A DNA stretch of 64,000 nucleotides from Bradyrhizobium sp. Y36 (GCF_002531575.1 NZ_NWTI01000006.1:62001-126000), one strand, 5' to 3'. Numbered from the stretch's first letter, positions 1 through 8,716 are shown. The notes: generated from the letters alone by a model not told the origin. A program made the numbers and translations.

Positions 1-173
1 GGCGGGCCGGGCGGGCCCGCGAACATCTGGTAGATCCACACGGCGAGCCCGTAGCTGCCGACGGTCCCGATCGCGAGGGCGGGCATCACCACCGCCGTCA
101 GGAACAGGAATGCGAAGATTTCCATGCGCCGTCGGCGCGTATGGCTAGTCGTATCGTCGCCAGGGGCCGACAT
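1..173 (-). CDS. napE: NapE, small membrane subunit of the periplasmic nitrate reductase operon (partial, runs off the window start)
   Basis: The reverse strand from the ATG at 173 reads MSAPGDDTTSHTRRRR followed by MEIFAFLFLTAVVMPALAI, a short basic N-terminus and one membrane helix, then an aromatic stretch ending near GPPGP at the window edge. This matches the TorE/NapE family, single-span proteins of about 50-60 residues encoded first in nap operons of rhizobia; their exact role in nitrate reduction is unclear. Fifty-seven codons are visible. An ATG at 125 is a possible alternative start, but the upstream one gives the usual NapE N-terminus. A perfect FNR/FixK-type palindrome lies about 87 bp upstream. 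The rest of the operon would lie outside the window. Confidence 0.85.
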   Translation of the reverse strand, partial: MSAPGDDTTSHTRRRRMEIFAFLFLTAVVMPALAIGTVGSYGLAVWIYQMFAGPPGP

Positions 174-253
174 GTTCGGTCTCGCTGAATCTCGTTAGGT
201 TCGAAACGCTGCCTTGCGGGCAGCATACGTGAACGAGCCCCATCATGGCTCGC

Positions 254-267
254 TTGATATGAATCAA
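254..267. promoter_or_regulatory. FNR/FixK-type anaerobox upstream of napE
   Basis: The sequence TTGATATGAATCAA is a perfect TTGAT-N4-ATCAA palindrome, the classical site for FNR/FixK-family CRP-like activators. Its centre is about 87 bp upstream of the napE ATG on the minus strand and about 176 bp upstream of the flavin oxidoreductase on the plus strand. Activation of nap genes by FixK2 under low oxygen is established for Bradyrhizobium; assigning this box to napE rather than the plus-strand gene is inference from distance. Confidence 0.8.
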
Positions 268-436
268 TGCCTGCCACGACACATTTTGTCGCACTGATTC
301 GTATCGTAAGCTCAAGTTGGCGTTGCGTAAATCCGGCTTGTCTCGTGACGCGGAAATTGCACTGCGATGGACAGCGCGGCCTCGTCCATTAAGATAAAAG
401 CAACAAGAACAATCCGAGAGATTTGGGAGAGGCGTC

Positions 437-1639
437 ATGAAGTTCGGCATCTTCTACGAGCTGCAGCTGCCGCGGCCCTGGGTGGCGGGCGACGAGCTCG
501 CTCTCTACCAGAACGCGCTCACGCAGATGGAGCTCGCCGACAAGCTCGGCTACGACCACGCCTGGGTGGTCGAGCATCATTTTCTCGAAGAGTATTCGCA
601 CTCGCCCTCGCCGGAATCCTTCCTCGCCGCCGCCAGCCAGCGCACCAGGAACATCCGCCTCGGCCACGGCATCCTCCAGCTCACCACCAATCATCCGGCG
701 CGCGTCGCCGAGCGCGTTGCGGTGCTCGACCTGCTCTCGAACGGCCGCTGCGAGTTCGGCATGGGCGAGAGCGCCTCCATCACCGAGCTGACGCCGTTCG
801 GCCGCGACATGGAGACCAAGAAGGAAGTCTTCGAAGAGGCCGTGCAGGCGATCTTCCCGATGTTCAAGGATGCCGGCTCCGAGCATCACGGCAAGTATTT
901 CGACATTCCCCTGCGCAACGTCGTGCCCAAGCCCGTGCAGAAGCCGCATCCGCCGCTGTGGATGGCCTGCTCGCAGCTTCCGACCATCGAGCGCGCCGGT
1001 CGCCACGGCTTTGGTGCGCTCGGCTTCCAGTTCGTCAGCGCCGATGCCGCGCATGCCTGGGTGCACGCCTATTACAACGCCATGACCAAGCGGCTGCACA
1101 AGCTTGCCGACTATCAGATCAACCCGAACATGGCGCTGGTGTCGTTCTTCATGTGTGCCAAGACCGACGAGGAGGCCCGTGCGCGCGCCGACGGCGCCAC
1201 CTTCTTCCAGTTCGCGCTGCGCTTCTACGGCGCCTCGCAGAACCGCCAGCGGCCCGCGCCCTACACCGTCAACATGTGGGACGAGTACAACAAGTGGAAG
1301 CGCGACAATCCGGAGGCGCAGGAGGCGGCCTTGCGCGGCGGCCTGATCGGCTCGCCCGAGACGATCCGCAAGAAGCTGAAGCGCTTCCAGTCCTCGCATA
1401 TCGACCAGGTCATCCTGCTCAATCAAGCCGGCAAGAACAGCCACGAGCACATCTGCGAATCGCTGGAGCTGTTCGGCCGCGAGGTGATGCCGGAATTCCA
1501 GAACGATCCGGCGCAGGCCGAATGGAAGCAGGGCGTGATGAGCGGCGAGATCGAACTGGAGGAGATCGACACCGAGGCCTTTACGGACCGCTACGGCAAG
1601 CTCGCGATCAACGTGGCGCCGGCGAAAGCTGCCGGGTAG
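437..1639 (+). CDS. LLM-class (luciferase-like) flavin-dependent oxidoreductase
   Basis: This 400-residue protein begins MKFGIFYELQLPRPW and shows the bacterial-luciferase fold signatures: an EHHF motif near residue 48, a beta-strand segment NIRLGHGILQLTTNHPARVAE near residue 73, and DLLSNGRCEFGMGE near residue 98, typical of FMN- or F420-binding TIM barrels. Such enzymes use reduced flavin and oxygen on small organic substrates; the substrate cannot be deduced. The start has a good ribosome site (GGGAGAGG seven bases upstream). A DUF2200 gene follows after 9 bp and is probably cotranscribed. No flavin reductase is adjacent; the nearest is in the ssu operon. Confidence 0.85.
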   Translation: MKFGIFYELQLPRPWVAGDELALYQNALTQMELADKLGYDHAWVVEHHFLEEYSHSPSPESFLAAASQRTRNIRLGHGILQLTTNHPARVAERVAVLDLLSNGRCEFGMGESASITELTPFGRDMETKKEVFEEAVQAIFPMFKDAGSEHHGKYFDIPLRNVVPKPVQKPHPPLWMACSQLPTIERAGRHGFGALGFQFVSADAAHAWVHAYYNAMTKRLHKLADYQINPNMALVSFFMCAKTDEEARARADGATFFQFALRFYGASQNRQRPAPYTVNMWDEYNKWKRDNPEAQEAALRGGLIGSPETIRKKLKRFQSSHIDQVILLNQAGKNSHEHICESLELFGREVMPEFQNDPAQAEWKQGVMSGEIELEEIDTEAFTDRYGKLAINVAPAKAAG

Positions 1640-1648
1640 GGGGCTCTG

Positions 1649-2002
1649 TTGCCAAAACACCGGATCTACACGACCAGCTTTGCCAGCGTTTACCCGCTCT
1701 ACGTTGCGAAGGCGGAGAAGAAGGGGCGCTCGAAGGCCGAGGTCGATCAGATCCTGTCCTGGTTGACGGGTTACGGTCCGAAGGAGCTGCAGGTCCAACT
1801 GGACAGACAGACGGACTTTGAAACCTTCTTTGCGGAGGCCCCTGCGATCAACCCCGCGCGCGCTCTCATCACAGGCGTGGTCTGTGGCGTTCGGGTCGAG
1901 GACATCAAAGAGACGACGATGCGGGAGATCCGCTATTTGGATAAGCTGATCGACGAACTGGCCCGGGGAAAGGCAATGGACCAGATCTTGCGAAGAACGT
2001 GA
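1649..2002 (+). CDS. DUF2200 family protein
   Basis: The 117-residue product starts at a TTG codon with a TAGGGGG ribosome-binding site and reads [18 protein letters not shown], followed by [22 protein letters not shown], the conserved opening of the DUF2200 family. These are small soluble proteins of unknown function, fairly widespread in bacteria and usually 110-120 residues. No catalytic motif is evident. The gene follows the flavin oxidoreductase by 9 bp, suggesting cotranscription rather than shared function. An in-frame ATG alternative would lose the conserved N-terminus, so the TTG start is preferred. Confidence 0.75.
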   Translation: MPKHRIYTTSFASVYPLYVAKAEKKGRSKAEVDQILSWLTGYGPKELQVQLDRQTDFETFFAEAPAINPARALITGVVCGVRVEDIKETTMREIRYLDKLIDELARGKAMDQILRRT

Positions 2003-2123
2003 TTTCGGGCGGCTGCATCGGTCCATTCGGCTCAGCGAACCATCGCGCAATCTGCATGCAGAGCTGTCTTCCGGCGCGCCGCCATTGCTGGTAGACCACG
2101 TCAACAGCGATAGGGAGGAGACG

Positions 2124-2900
2124 ATGCGCCCTCGCGGGACGTCCGCAACTTCGGCCGGAGGCGATGTCACGCCCGCGGTGCTCGCCATCGGCCGGCCCGA
2201 CTTCCCGAACGTCCTGATCGACACGCTGCGCCGCCAGGCCGGCGTCGGCCATTGCATGGTGTTCGCCCTGACGCGCGCCGGTGCGGCGCGCTGTCTGCTC
2301 GATGCCGGCAACATCCCGACCGGCAGCGATCTCGGCGCGGCCTATGCCGGCCAGTTCCACGAATCCGATCCCAATCGCGAGGCGCTGTTCGAAGGGCAGA
2401 CCGGCGCGCCGATCGTGCTGCCGTCGTTTGCGCCGCGCATGTATGGCGCGCGCTACCGCAAGATCTTCTTCAACGATTCCGACATCGTCGACAAATGCGC
2501 CACCGCGATCTGGACCGGCGATACCTGCTTCTACGTCAATTTCTACCGCGTCACGTCCCAGGGCCGCTTCGGCGATGCCGAGCGCGCGCGGTTGCAGACC
2601 ATCGCGCCCGCGATCGGCGCCAGCGTCGCCCGTCATTTCCAGCAGGCCGCGACGCCCGACCGGAACCTCGCCGCGCTATTTGCCACGCGCGCGCCGCTCT
2701 CCGCACTCACGCCGCGCGAGCAGGAGGTCTGCCGCCATATCCTGCTCGGGCTCAGCTCCGAAGCAATCTCGCAATCACTCGGCATCAGCCTGCATTCGAC
2801 CCTGACCTACCGCAAGCGCGCCTATGAGCGCCTCGGCATTTCCGCGCAGAACGAATTGTTCGGAATCGTGCTGGGTTTGCTGTCGCGGAGCCTGAACTGA
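2124..2900 (+). CDS. LuxR-type transcriptional regulator
   Basis: The 258-residue protein ends with a LuxR/FixJ-type helix-turn-helix (roughly residues 195-250) containing LTPREQEVCRHILLGLSSEAIS and the recognition-helix region SLHSTLTYRKRAYERLGI. The N-terminal 190 residues form an unrecognised sensor-like domain without the conserved Trp/Tyr set of acyl-homoserine-lactone receptors. I chose the ATG at 2124 because GGGAGGAG lies just upstream; an ATG-like start at 2085 lacks such a site. Targets are unknown. It stands alone, about 120 bp after DUF2200, and is followed by a perfect 12-bp inverted repeat. Confidence 0.85.
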   Translation: MRPRGTSATSAGGDVTPAVLAIGRPDFPNVLIDTLRRQAGVGHCMVFALTRAGAARCLLDAGNIPTGSDLGAAYAGQFHESDPNREALFEGQTGAPIVLPSFAPRMYGARYRKIFFNDSDIVDKCATAIWTGDTCFYVNFYRVTSQGRFGDAERARLQTIAPAIGASVARHFQQAATPDRNLAALFATRAPLSALTPREQEVCRHILLGLSSEAISQSLGISLHSTLTYRKRAYERLGISAQNELFGIVLGLLSRSLN

Positions 2901-2907
2901 GGCGGCA

Positions 2908-2947
2908 AGCGGCCTCAGCCTGGGAAGGATGATAAGCTGAGGCCGCT
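2908..2947. terminator. Perfect inverted repeat after the LuxR gene, possible terminator
   Basis: AGCGGCCTCAGC and GCTGAGGCCGCT form 12-bp perfect arms around a 16-base loop, starting 7 bp after the luxR-type stop codon. There is no T-tract, so it is a weak intrinsic terminator at best, and could instead stabilise the mRNA end. Confidence 0.4.
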
Positions 2948-3089
2948 GACGCCTGGGGCACGGAGGCGAATCCAGCCGAGGCCGGACGAGGGTAGGCGTG
3001 GTTCCACGTCGCAGGATGTTCACATCTGAACGTTCGTGCGACCTTGTTCTGTTCGATGCTTTACACTTGGTGAATGCTGCCGAACGCAA

Positions 3090-3338
3090 TCAATTTGCAG
3101 TCGTCCGAAGCGGCCAATCGGCCACTTCGCGTGACGGATCAGCCAAATGCTCCGGCCATTCGATTGGCCTGCAGACAAGCCCGCGACGCTCGATTTCCCT
3201 GAACAGACGATCAGCGCGGTGTTTGGCGGGTAGCCCGATCAACCTCGTGCCGGCCAAGGCGTCGGCTTGCACTTCGTTACGAATGAACTCGTGCATTCGC
3301 ATGATGAAATGATCGGAAAGTCCCGCGAATTCGCTCAT
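3090..3338 (-). CDS. Small hypothetical protein (82 aa)
   Basis: The reading frame from ATG 3338 gives MSEFAGLSDHFIMRMHEFIR and then a charged, mostly helical protein ending in WPLRTTAN. I do not recognise a family. The frame has normal amino-acid composition, and its neighbour on the same strand (a membrane mini-protein ending 17 bp upstream at 3356) suggests a two-gene unit. The ribosome site is weak. The frame is open further upstream, but the extra residues look like non-coding sequence. Function unknown; it may be lineage-specific. Confidence 0.5.
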   Translation of the reverse strand: MSEFAGLSDHFIMRMHEFIRNEVQADALAGTRLIGLPAKHRADRLFREIERRGLVCRPIEWPEHLADPSREVADWPLRTTAN

Positions 3339-3355
3339 GGTAAGCTGCACTCTAC

Positions 3356-3523
3356 CTAGAAAAAAAGCCACTCGATCAAATGCCAACCGACCCATGCGAT
3401 CGCGGCGATCCATGCGATCATGGCGATGCCGATAACGCCGAGGAACGCGAGCCCGACGGCGTAGTCGTTGGCCTCGCGGCGCTTCGCTTTCGACAGCGTG
3501 TGCTGGTCGGTCCTCTCGAGCAT
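3356..3523 (-). CDS. Small single-span membrane protein (55 aa)
   Basis: From ATG 3523 (AAGGATGAG just upstream) the product begins MLERTDQHTLSKAKRREAND and continues into a hydrophobic segment of about 25 residues rich in Ala, Ile and Trp, ending WHLIEWLFF. The layout (charged N-terminus, one helix, aromatic tail) indicates an inner-membrane mini-protein. It lies 17 bp upstream of the 82-residue unknown gene on the same strand. The frame stays open for a long way upstream, so the start is uncertain. No function can be assigned. Confidence 0.55.
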   Translation of the reverse strand: MLERTDQHTLSKAKRREANDYAVGLAFLGVIGIAMIAWIAAIAWVGWHLIEWLFF

Positions 3524-3672
3524 CTCATCCTTGCCTGGCTCAAGGCTAGCGAGGGCAGCTTCGGTGGACAAACGCCGGCTCGAATTAACCTCACCGGTCA
3601 ACCTTACCTGCGCGCCATGGCGGCGGCGTGCGAGCCTGTCCCTGTGGCCAGGCTCGCCGGGCGGATGCCGCG

Positions 3673-4110
3673 TCACTGGCGCGTCAAGGTGCGGATGGAT
3701 TCCAGGAGCCGCTCGAGGCGGTAGGGCTTGTGCAGCATGATGCTCCCTGAAACCGGGCGCGGATCCGCTTGGGTGTATCCAGTGGCGTAGATGACGGGAA
3801 TGGCGGGATGATTCTGCCTGCATCTGATTGCGACGTCCCACCCGGAAATCGGTCCCGGCAGCTTGACGTCCGTGAAGATGAGGTCCGGAGTGACTTCGGC
3901 GCAAAGCTGCAGCGCCTGCTCTCCGCTCTCGGCCTGAAGAACGTCGTGCCCGTGGCCCTCCAATATGTCCACGACCACATCGCGGATCAGGTCTTCGTCT
4001 TCGACGACCAGAATTTGCAAATCGTTCTCCCGGCTGGCCCGCCCTGTTTCTCCGGGCCTGCCTCGCTGTCGAGCACATTGTGAAGCATCAGGATCAAAAG
4101 CGTTAACCAT
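3673..4110 (-). CDS. Single-domain response regulator (CheY-like receiver)
   Basis: After a basic N-terminal leader the 145-residue product has a complete receiver domain: ILVVEDEDLIRDVV with the acidic pair near residue 35, the phospho-acceptor Asp in DLIFTDVKLPG near residue 80, the conserved Thr in YATGYT, and the Lys in MLHKPYRLE. There is no output domain, so it probably relays or titrates phosphate in a phosphorelay. No histidine kinase is adjacent. The start at ATG 4110 has only a weak ribosome site; another ATG lies 9 codons upstream. Confidence 0.85.
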   Translation of the reverse strand: MVNAFDPDASQCARQRGRPGETGRASRENDLQILVVEDEDLIRDVVVDILEGHGHDVLQAESGEQALQLCAEVTPDLIFTDVKLPGPISGWDVAIRCRQNHPAIPVIYATGYTQADPRPVSGSIMLHKPYRLERLLESIRTLTRQ

Positions 4111-4201
4111 CACTGGCGGTTCCAATCCGGGCGGCATTGCTTCGATGTTTCTTAAATTTTGCTGAGTACCTCTTCAGGCACAGTGACCTCCGGAGAAAGA
4201 T

Positions 4202-5083
4202 ATGGCTAAGCGCGCCAAGGCCAAACGTGGGAAGGCGGAGACGCTCGCAATCCCGATGGCCGCGAGGGTTGCGATTGGCGCCGTGGCCGTCGCCGCCCTG
4301 GGATACGGAGTGCTGTCTCGCCCGGCGAGCGTGCAACCGGTCCGGAAGCCCGCGCAGGAGGCCAAGGCATCGTCGACGCCGGTCTACGTGGCGCCTCCGG
4401 TTCATGCCGCGATGGTGGCTCCGGCCCCGGCTGCAGCCCCGATTCCGGCGCCGGCCCCGGCGCCTCTCGCCGAACCGCCGAAAGCCGACGCTGATGCGCC
4501 CGGCGCCCTCGTTCGGCAGGTGGTCGATTATGCCAGCCGCCAGGCGCCGGGCACGGTCATCATCGATACCGGAAACACGTTCCTCTATTTCGTCCTGAAC
4601 GACAGGCAGGCGATGCGCTACGGCATCGGTGTCGGCCGCGAAGGTTTCACATGGTCCGGCGAGCAGACCGTGGCCCGCAAGGCCGAATGGCCGGATTGGC
4701 ATCCGCCGACGGAGATGATCGGGCGTCAGCCTTATCTGCCGCGCTTCATGGCGGGCGGCCCCGGCAACCCGCTCGGCGCCCGCGCGATGTATCTCGGCGA
4801 GACCGAATATCGCATTCACGGCACCAACAACCCCGCGACGATCGGGAAGAAGGTTTCGTCCGGCTGCATCCGGCTGACCAATGACGACGTCACGGACCTC
4901 TATGAACGCGTGAAGGTCGGCGCGAAGGTGATCGTGCTTCCGGCCCCCGCGTCCCGCCGACCGTCCCAGGGCGCGCCCGACGCCGCATCGCGTTCGCCGG
5001 ACCCGGCATCGTCGTCGAGCCGGGCCTCGGCCGCCAACGCGCAGATGCTGTCACCCGGACCGAAGGTCGCCGAAGCCCGATAG
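4202..5083 (+). CDS. L,D-transpeptidase (YkuD domain), cell-wall cross-linking
   Basis: The 293-residue protein has a basic N-terminus, one membrane anchor (about residues 18-40), a Pro/Ala-rich linker, then a YkuD domain. The catalytic signature is present: His206 in the HGTN motif and Cys222 in SSGCIRL, followed by the usual VKVGAKVIVLP strand. These enzymes form 3-3 meso-diaminopimelate cross-links in peptidoglycan or attach outer-membrane proteins to it, acting in the periplasm. The C-terminal 40 residues are Ser/Ala/Pro-rich and look unstructured. GGAG six bases before the ATG supports the start. Rhizobiales encode many paralogues, so the precise role is unknown. Confidence 0.9.
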   Translation: MAKRAKAKRGKAETLAIPMAARVAIGAVAVAALGYGVLSRPASVQPVRKPAQEAKASSTPVYVAPPVHAAMVAPAPAAAPIPAPAPAPLAEPPKADADAPGALVRQVVDYASRQAPGTVIIDTGNTFLYFVLNDRQAMRYGIGVGREGFTWSGEQTVARKAEWPDWHPPTEMIGRQPYLPRFMAGGPGNPLGARAMYLGETEYRIHGTNNPATIGKKVSSGCIRLTNDDVTDLYERVKVGAKVIVLPAPASRRPSQGAPDAASRSPDPASSSSRASAANAQMLSPGPKVAEAR

Positions 5084-5175
5084 CTCCAAGGATTGGGCTC
5101 CAGGAGGCAGGGGCAGCAGAGCGCCCACGCCGCATCGTCCAGCACGCGCTGCCAGGAGAGCCGGGACCGGCTGTG

Positions 5176-5818
5176 TCAGCTGCCGCCCCCAGCCAGTCGC
5201 CCGGCTCCAATGACGTGCGTTCCTGGTTCGCCGGCAACAGCCGCCTCGATCAGCTGTCGAGCCACGTTTGTCACCGAGCTGATACGCGCAACTGGCGGCA
5301 ACAGGGGAGATACGAAGCCCAGGACGTTCCGCACGGTTCGCTGCACCGGCCTGCTTTCGGCCCGCTCGCCATCCAGGAAGCCCGGCCGCAGGATCGTCAG
5401 GGACGGGAAGGCGAGCGCCGCGATCGCCTCCTCGACCTCGCCCTTCGTGCGTGTGTAGAGAAACAGCGATCGCGGGTCGGCGCCCAGGGACGACACCAGC
5501 GCGAACCGACCGACCCCGGCTTCGCGCAGACGCCGCGCGATCAGCAGCACCAGCTCGTAGTCGACCGCGCGAAAGGCCGCCGCCGATCCTGCCGCCGCCC
5601 GCGTCGTTCCGAGCGCGCAGATTGCGCCATCGGCTCGCCATTCCTCACCGCCGGCACCGGCGATCAGTTCATCAAGCCGGGGATTGGTGACCCGCTCCAC
5701 GGGCGGCATCGCGCGTCGTGTCGGCGCGACGATGCGCGTGACGCGAGGGTCGCTGAGAGCGAACGTCATCGCGGCCGCCAACCAGCCCCGTCGCGCCTAT
5801 GATGAGCAATGTGGTCAT
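5176..5818 (-). pseudogene. NAD(P)-binding Rossmann protein (HTATIP2/YbjT-like), frameshifted near its N-terminus
   Basis: From ATG 5818, preceded by ACAGGATG, the frame encodes MTTLLIIGATGLVGG, a typical GxxGxxG dinucleotide-binding start, and then leaves frame. The rest of the protein continues in another frame from about 5778: AAAMTFALSDPRVTRIVAPTR, later FALVSSLGADP and YTRTKGEVEEA, the Ser/Tyr-x-x-x-Lys region of atypical short-chain dehydrogenases. Restoring two bases (GC) in GGTTGGCGGCCGCG would rejoin the frames into one protein of about 214 residues. Either this is a real 2-base deletion that removes the nucleotide-binding loop, or a sequencing error. It converges with the L,D-transpeptidase gene. 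Confidence 0.75.
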
Positions 5819-6030
5819 GACCATCCTGTGTTGGATTTGCGAGGCCGATTGTATAGGAACCGGTCGTCACGGCAAATTTGAAGCCTGCGGGGCGACGATC
5901 TCCACGCTGGCACGTATCGAGGTCGCGAGCGCGGAGGCTTGCCTGCCGTCTTGTCCCTATCGCTGGGGACAGACGCGGCCTGCGGAGTTCGCTAGTCTGC
6001 CCTGAAGCATACGAAAACAGGGAGACCGTC

Positions 6031-7194
6031 TTGAGCACCGCGCCGCGCATCGACATCGACCCGGCCGCGTTCTGGGCCGATCCCTATCCGATGCTCGCCA
6101 GGATGCGGAGGGAGGCGCCGATCGCCTTCGTGCCGCAGCTCGGCTCGACGCTGCTGACCAGCCGCGACGACATCTCGATCTCCGAGAAGCAGATCGACGT
6201 GTTCTCCTCGCACCAGCCCGCGGGCCTGATGAACCGGCTGATGGGCCACAACATGATGCGCAAGGACGGCGAGGCGCACCAGGTCGAGCGTCGCGCGATG
6301 TTCCCGACGGTGTCGCCGAAGACGGTGAAGGCGCATTGGACCGCGCAGTTCCAGGCCCACGCGGATCGCCTCATCGATGCCGTTGAGCCGGGGCGCATCG
6401 ACTTCATGCGCGACTTCGCGCTGCCGTTTTCCGGCGAGTGCCTGAAGTCGATCACCGGCCTCACCAATATCGGCTTCGAGGACATGGACGCATGGTCGCA
6501 AGGCATGATCGAAGGCATCGCCAATTACGCCGGCGATCCCGCTGTCGAGGCGCGCTGCCACGCTGCGACATCGGGCATCGATGCCGCGATCGACGACATC
6601 CTACCGGTGATGCGCAGGAATCCCGACCAGAGCATTTTGGGCGTGCTGCTCGCCTCCGGCATGGCGATGGAGAGCGTGCGCGCCAACGTCAAGCTCGCGA
6701 TCTCCGGCGGCCAGAACGAGCCGCGCAAGGCGATCGCCGGCACGGTGTGGGCGCTCCTGACCCATCCCGAGCAACTCGACCTCGTCAGGCGCGGGGAGGT
6801 GTCCTGGCTGCAGGCCTTCGAGGAATACGCCCGCTGGATCTCGCCGATCGGGATGTCGCCGCGACGCATCGCAAAGCCCTGGAGCATCCGCGACGTCTCG
6901 TTCGAAACCGACGAGCGTGTGTTCCTGATGTTCGGCTCCGCCAATCGCGACGAGAAGCATTTCGATCGCGCCGACGAATTCGACGTGCGCCGCGACGTCA
7001 CCAAGAGCGTCGCGTTCGGTGCCGGCCCGCATTTCTGCGCCGGCGCCTTCGCCTCTCGCGCCATGATCGCCGACGTGGCGCTGCCGACCGTGTTCGCGCG
7101 CGCCAAGCGGCTGGAGATCGCCGAGGACGAGCAGGTGCGGATCGGCGGCTGGGCGTTTCGCGGCCTGCAGAATCTGCCGGTGCGGTGGCATTAG
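6031..7194 (+). CDS. Cytochrome P450
   Basis: The 387-residue protein starts at TTG 6031 with AGGGAG seven bases upstream; the longer open frame upstream lacks P450 character. The haem-binding loop FGAGPHFCAG places the proximal Cys at residue 336, and the ExxR motif (E-Y-A-R) lies near residue 270. The helix I oxygen-binding region, usually AGxxT, reads SGGQNEPRKA, a GG-x-NEP variant lacking the Thr. Bacterial class I P450s of this length take electrons from a ferredoxin; neither ferredoxin nor reductase is nearby. The substrate is unknown. It stands alone between the frameshifted dehydrogenase and a repeat-containing spacer. Confidence 0.9.
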   Translation: MSTAPRIDIDPAAFWADPYPMLARMRREAPIAFVPQLGSTLLTSRDDISISEKQIDVFSSHQPAGLMNRLMGHNMMRKDGEAHQVERRAMFPTVSPKTVKAHWTAQFQAHADRLIDAVEPGRIDFMRDFALPFSGECLKSITGLTNIGFEDMDAWSQGMIEGIANYAGDPAVEARCHAATSGIDAAIDDILPVMRRNPDQSILGVLLASGMAMESVRANVKLAISGGQNEPRKAIAGTVWALLTHPEQLDLVRRGEVSWLQAFEEYARWISPIGMSPRRIAKPWSIRDVSFETDERVFLMFGSANRDEKHFDRADEFDVRRDVTKSVAFGAGPHFCAGAFASRAMIADVALPTVFARAKRLEIAEDEQVRIGGWAFRGLQNLPVRWH

Positions 7195-7226
7195 CTTGTG
7201 GCACGCATGCTAGCCACAAGATCGGT

Positions 7227-7326
7227 GTCATCGCCCGCGAAGGCGGGCGATCCAGTACGCCGCGGCCGCCGTGTGACGGACTGGCGTCTCTGGAATACCG
7301 GATTCCCCGCCTGCGCAGGGAATGAC
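7227..7326. repeat. Palindromic intergenic element, family A (copy 1)
   Basis: The ends GTCATCGCCCGCGAAGGCGG and CCGCCTGCGCAGGGAATGAC are imperfect inverted repeats around a 60-bp core with GATCCAGTA / TACCGGATT sub-terminal motifs. Related copies occur at 14746-14872 and 20783-20919. The remaining spacer up to the ssu operon (7327-7727) shows no gene that I can support; it should contain the operon promoter. Confidence 0.75.
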
Positions 7327-7727
7327 AGCGGAGGGCATGGAGCGGACCTTCACATCACAACCTCGTTCCGCGATCATGCCAACATGCTCCTGTTTTGCCC
7401 GACGCTGCAAATGATCTTGCCTGCGGCGCAAATCGCCTGCCGCCTAAGTCATTGATCCCGTTATCGCCGGCTACTGTGCATGGGGTTGTTTTCGACATTT
7501 TGAGGTCCGGCGTCTTGATGCGCCGCGGGAGACGTGCGGCCCTCACATTCGCGTGCGAAAAGAATCCGTCTGCATCATCGTGCGCAATTGAAAGATTAAT
7601 CATGCGCACGGCCGCGCGCGCAGTGCCGTCATCGCTATTTTTCCGGACGTCTCGACACCTCCGACAACCCGCACCATCATTCACCCCATGTGAATGAGCA
7701 ACGGCCGCACGCGGTCGGGAGTGTGGA

Positions 7728-8678
7728 ATGCAGCGTCGTGATTTTCTCAAGCTGTCGATCGGAACTGCGGCTGCTGCAGCGATTGCTGCGCCCGCGCTCG
7801 CGCAAGGCGCGGTGAAGGAAATTCGTATCGGCTACCAGAAGACCGGCGTGCTGGTGATCGCGCGCCAGCAGGCCGTGTTGGAAAAACATTTCACGTCGCA
7901 GGGCATCGACGTGAAATGGATCGAGTTCTCCTCGGGGCCTCCGATGATGGAGGCGATGAACGTCGGCAGCGTCGATTTCGGCGCGGTTGGCGATTCCCCG
8001 CCGGTGTTCGCGCAAGCTGCGGGAGCTGCGATCGTCTATGCCGCCGGCCAGCCCATCACCAACGGCCAGGGCATCCTGGTGCCCAAGGACTCGCCGATCC
8101 GCGACATCGCCGGCCTCAAGGGCAAGCGCATCGGCTTCACCAAGGGGTCCAGCGCCCACAACATCGTGGTGCAGACGCTGGAGAAGGCGGGCCTCACCTA
8201 CGCCGACATCACCCCGGTCTATCTGACGCCGCCGGATGCGGGCCCGGCCTTTGCCAATGGCAGCATCGAGGCCTGGGCGATCTGGGACCCTTACTTCGCG
8301 ATCGGCGAGACCAGGCAGAACGGCCGGATCCTGATCAATGCGCGCGAGGTCACCAAGACCAATTCCTTCTACATCGCCAATCGCGAGTTCGCGAAGAGCC
8401 ATGGGGCGATCCTGCAGCAGATCGTCGACGTCACGACGGCGGCGGGCCAATGGGCCGAGCAGCATCGCGACGAGGTCGCCAGATCGCTCGCCGCGATCAC
8501 CGGCGTCCCGCTCGACATCCAGACCGTCGCGGCCAACCGCGCCAACTTCGTCGTCGGCCCCGTCACCGATGAGATCGTCACGACCCAGCAGGGCGTCGCC
8601 GATCGCTTCTACAAGCTCGGCCTGATCCCGAAGCCGATCCAGATCCGCGACATCGTCTGGCGCAACCCGGCAGCCTGA
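7728..8678 (+). CDS. ssuA: Aliphatic-sulfonate-type ABC transporter substrate-binding protein (SsuA family), first copy
   Basis: The 316-residue protein begins MQRRDFLKLSIGTAAAAAIA, a twin-arginine-like export signal ending in APALAQ, followed by IRIGYQKTGVLVIARQQAVL, GSVDFGAVGDSPPVFAQAAG and the AWAIWDPYF segment typical of SsuA/TauA/NrtA-type periplasmic binding proteins. It captures alkanesulfonates (or related sulfur compounds) for the SsuBC importer. It is the first gene of the ssu operon; a second SsuA-like gene starts 39 bp downstream. The two differ considerably, suggesting different substrate ranges. In most bacteria the operon is induced under sulfate starvation; no operator could be identified here. 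Confidence 0.85.
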   Translation: MQRRDFLKLSIGTAAAAAIAAPALAQGAVKEIRIGYQKTGVLVIARQQAVLEKHFTSQGIDVKWIEFSSGPPMMEAMNVGSVDFGAVGDSPPVFAQAAGAAIVYAAGQPITNGQGILVPKDSPIRDIAGLKGKRIGFTKGSSAHNIVVQTLEKAGLTYADITPVYLTPPDAGPAFANGSIEAWAIWDPYFAIGETRQNGRILINAREVTKTNSFYIANREFAKSHGAILQQIVDVTTAAGQWAEQHRDEVARSLAAITGVPLDIQTVAANRANFVVGPVTDEIVTTQQGVADRFYKLGLIPKPIQIRDIVWRNPAA

Positions 8679-8716
8679 CCGTGCCGACCTCTCACCCCAC
8701 GCACAAGGGTTCGAAC

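Noticed and set aside
389..2314. Long minus-strand open frame of 641 codons across the first flavin oxidoreductase
   Set aside because: It is the antisense of genuine genes in GC-rich DNA, rich in Arg, Leu, Gly and His, with no ribosome site or family motif.
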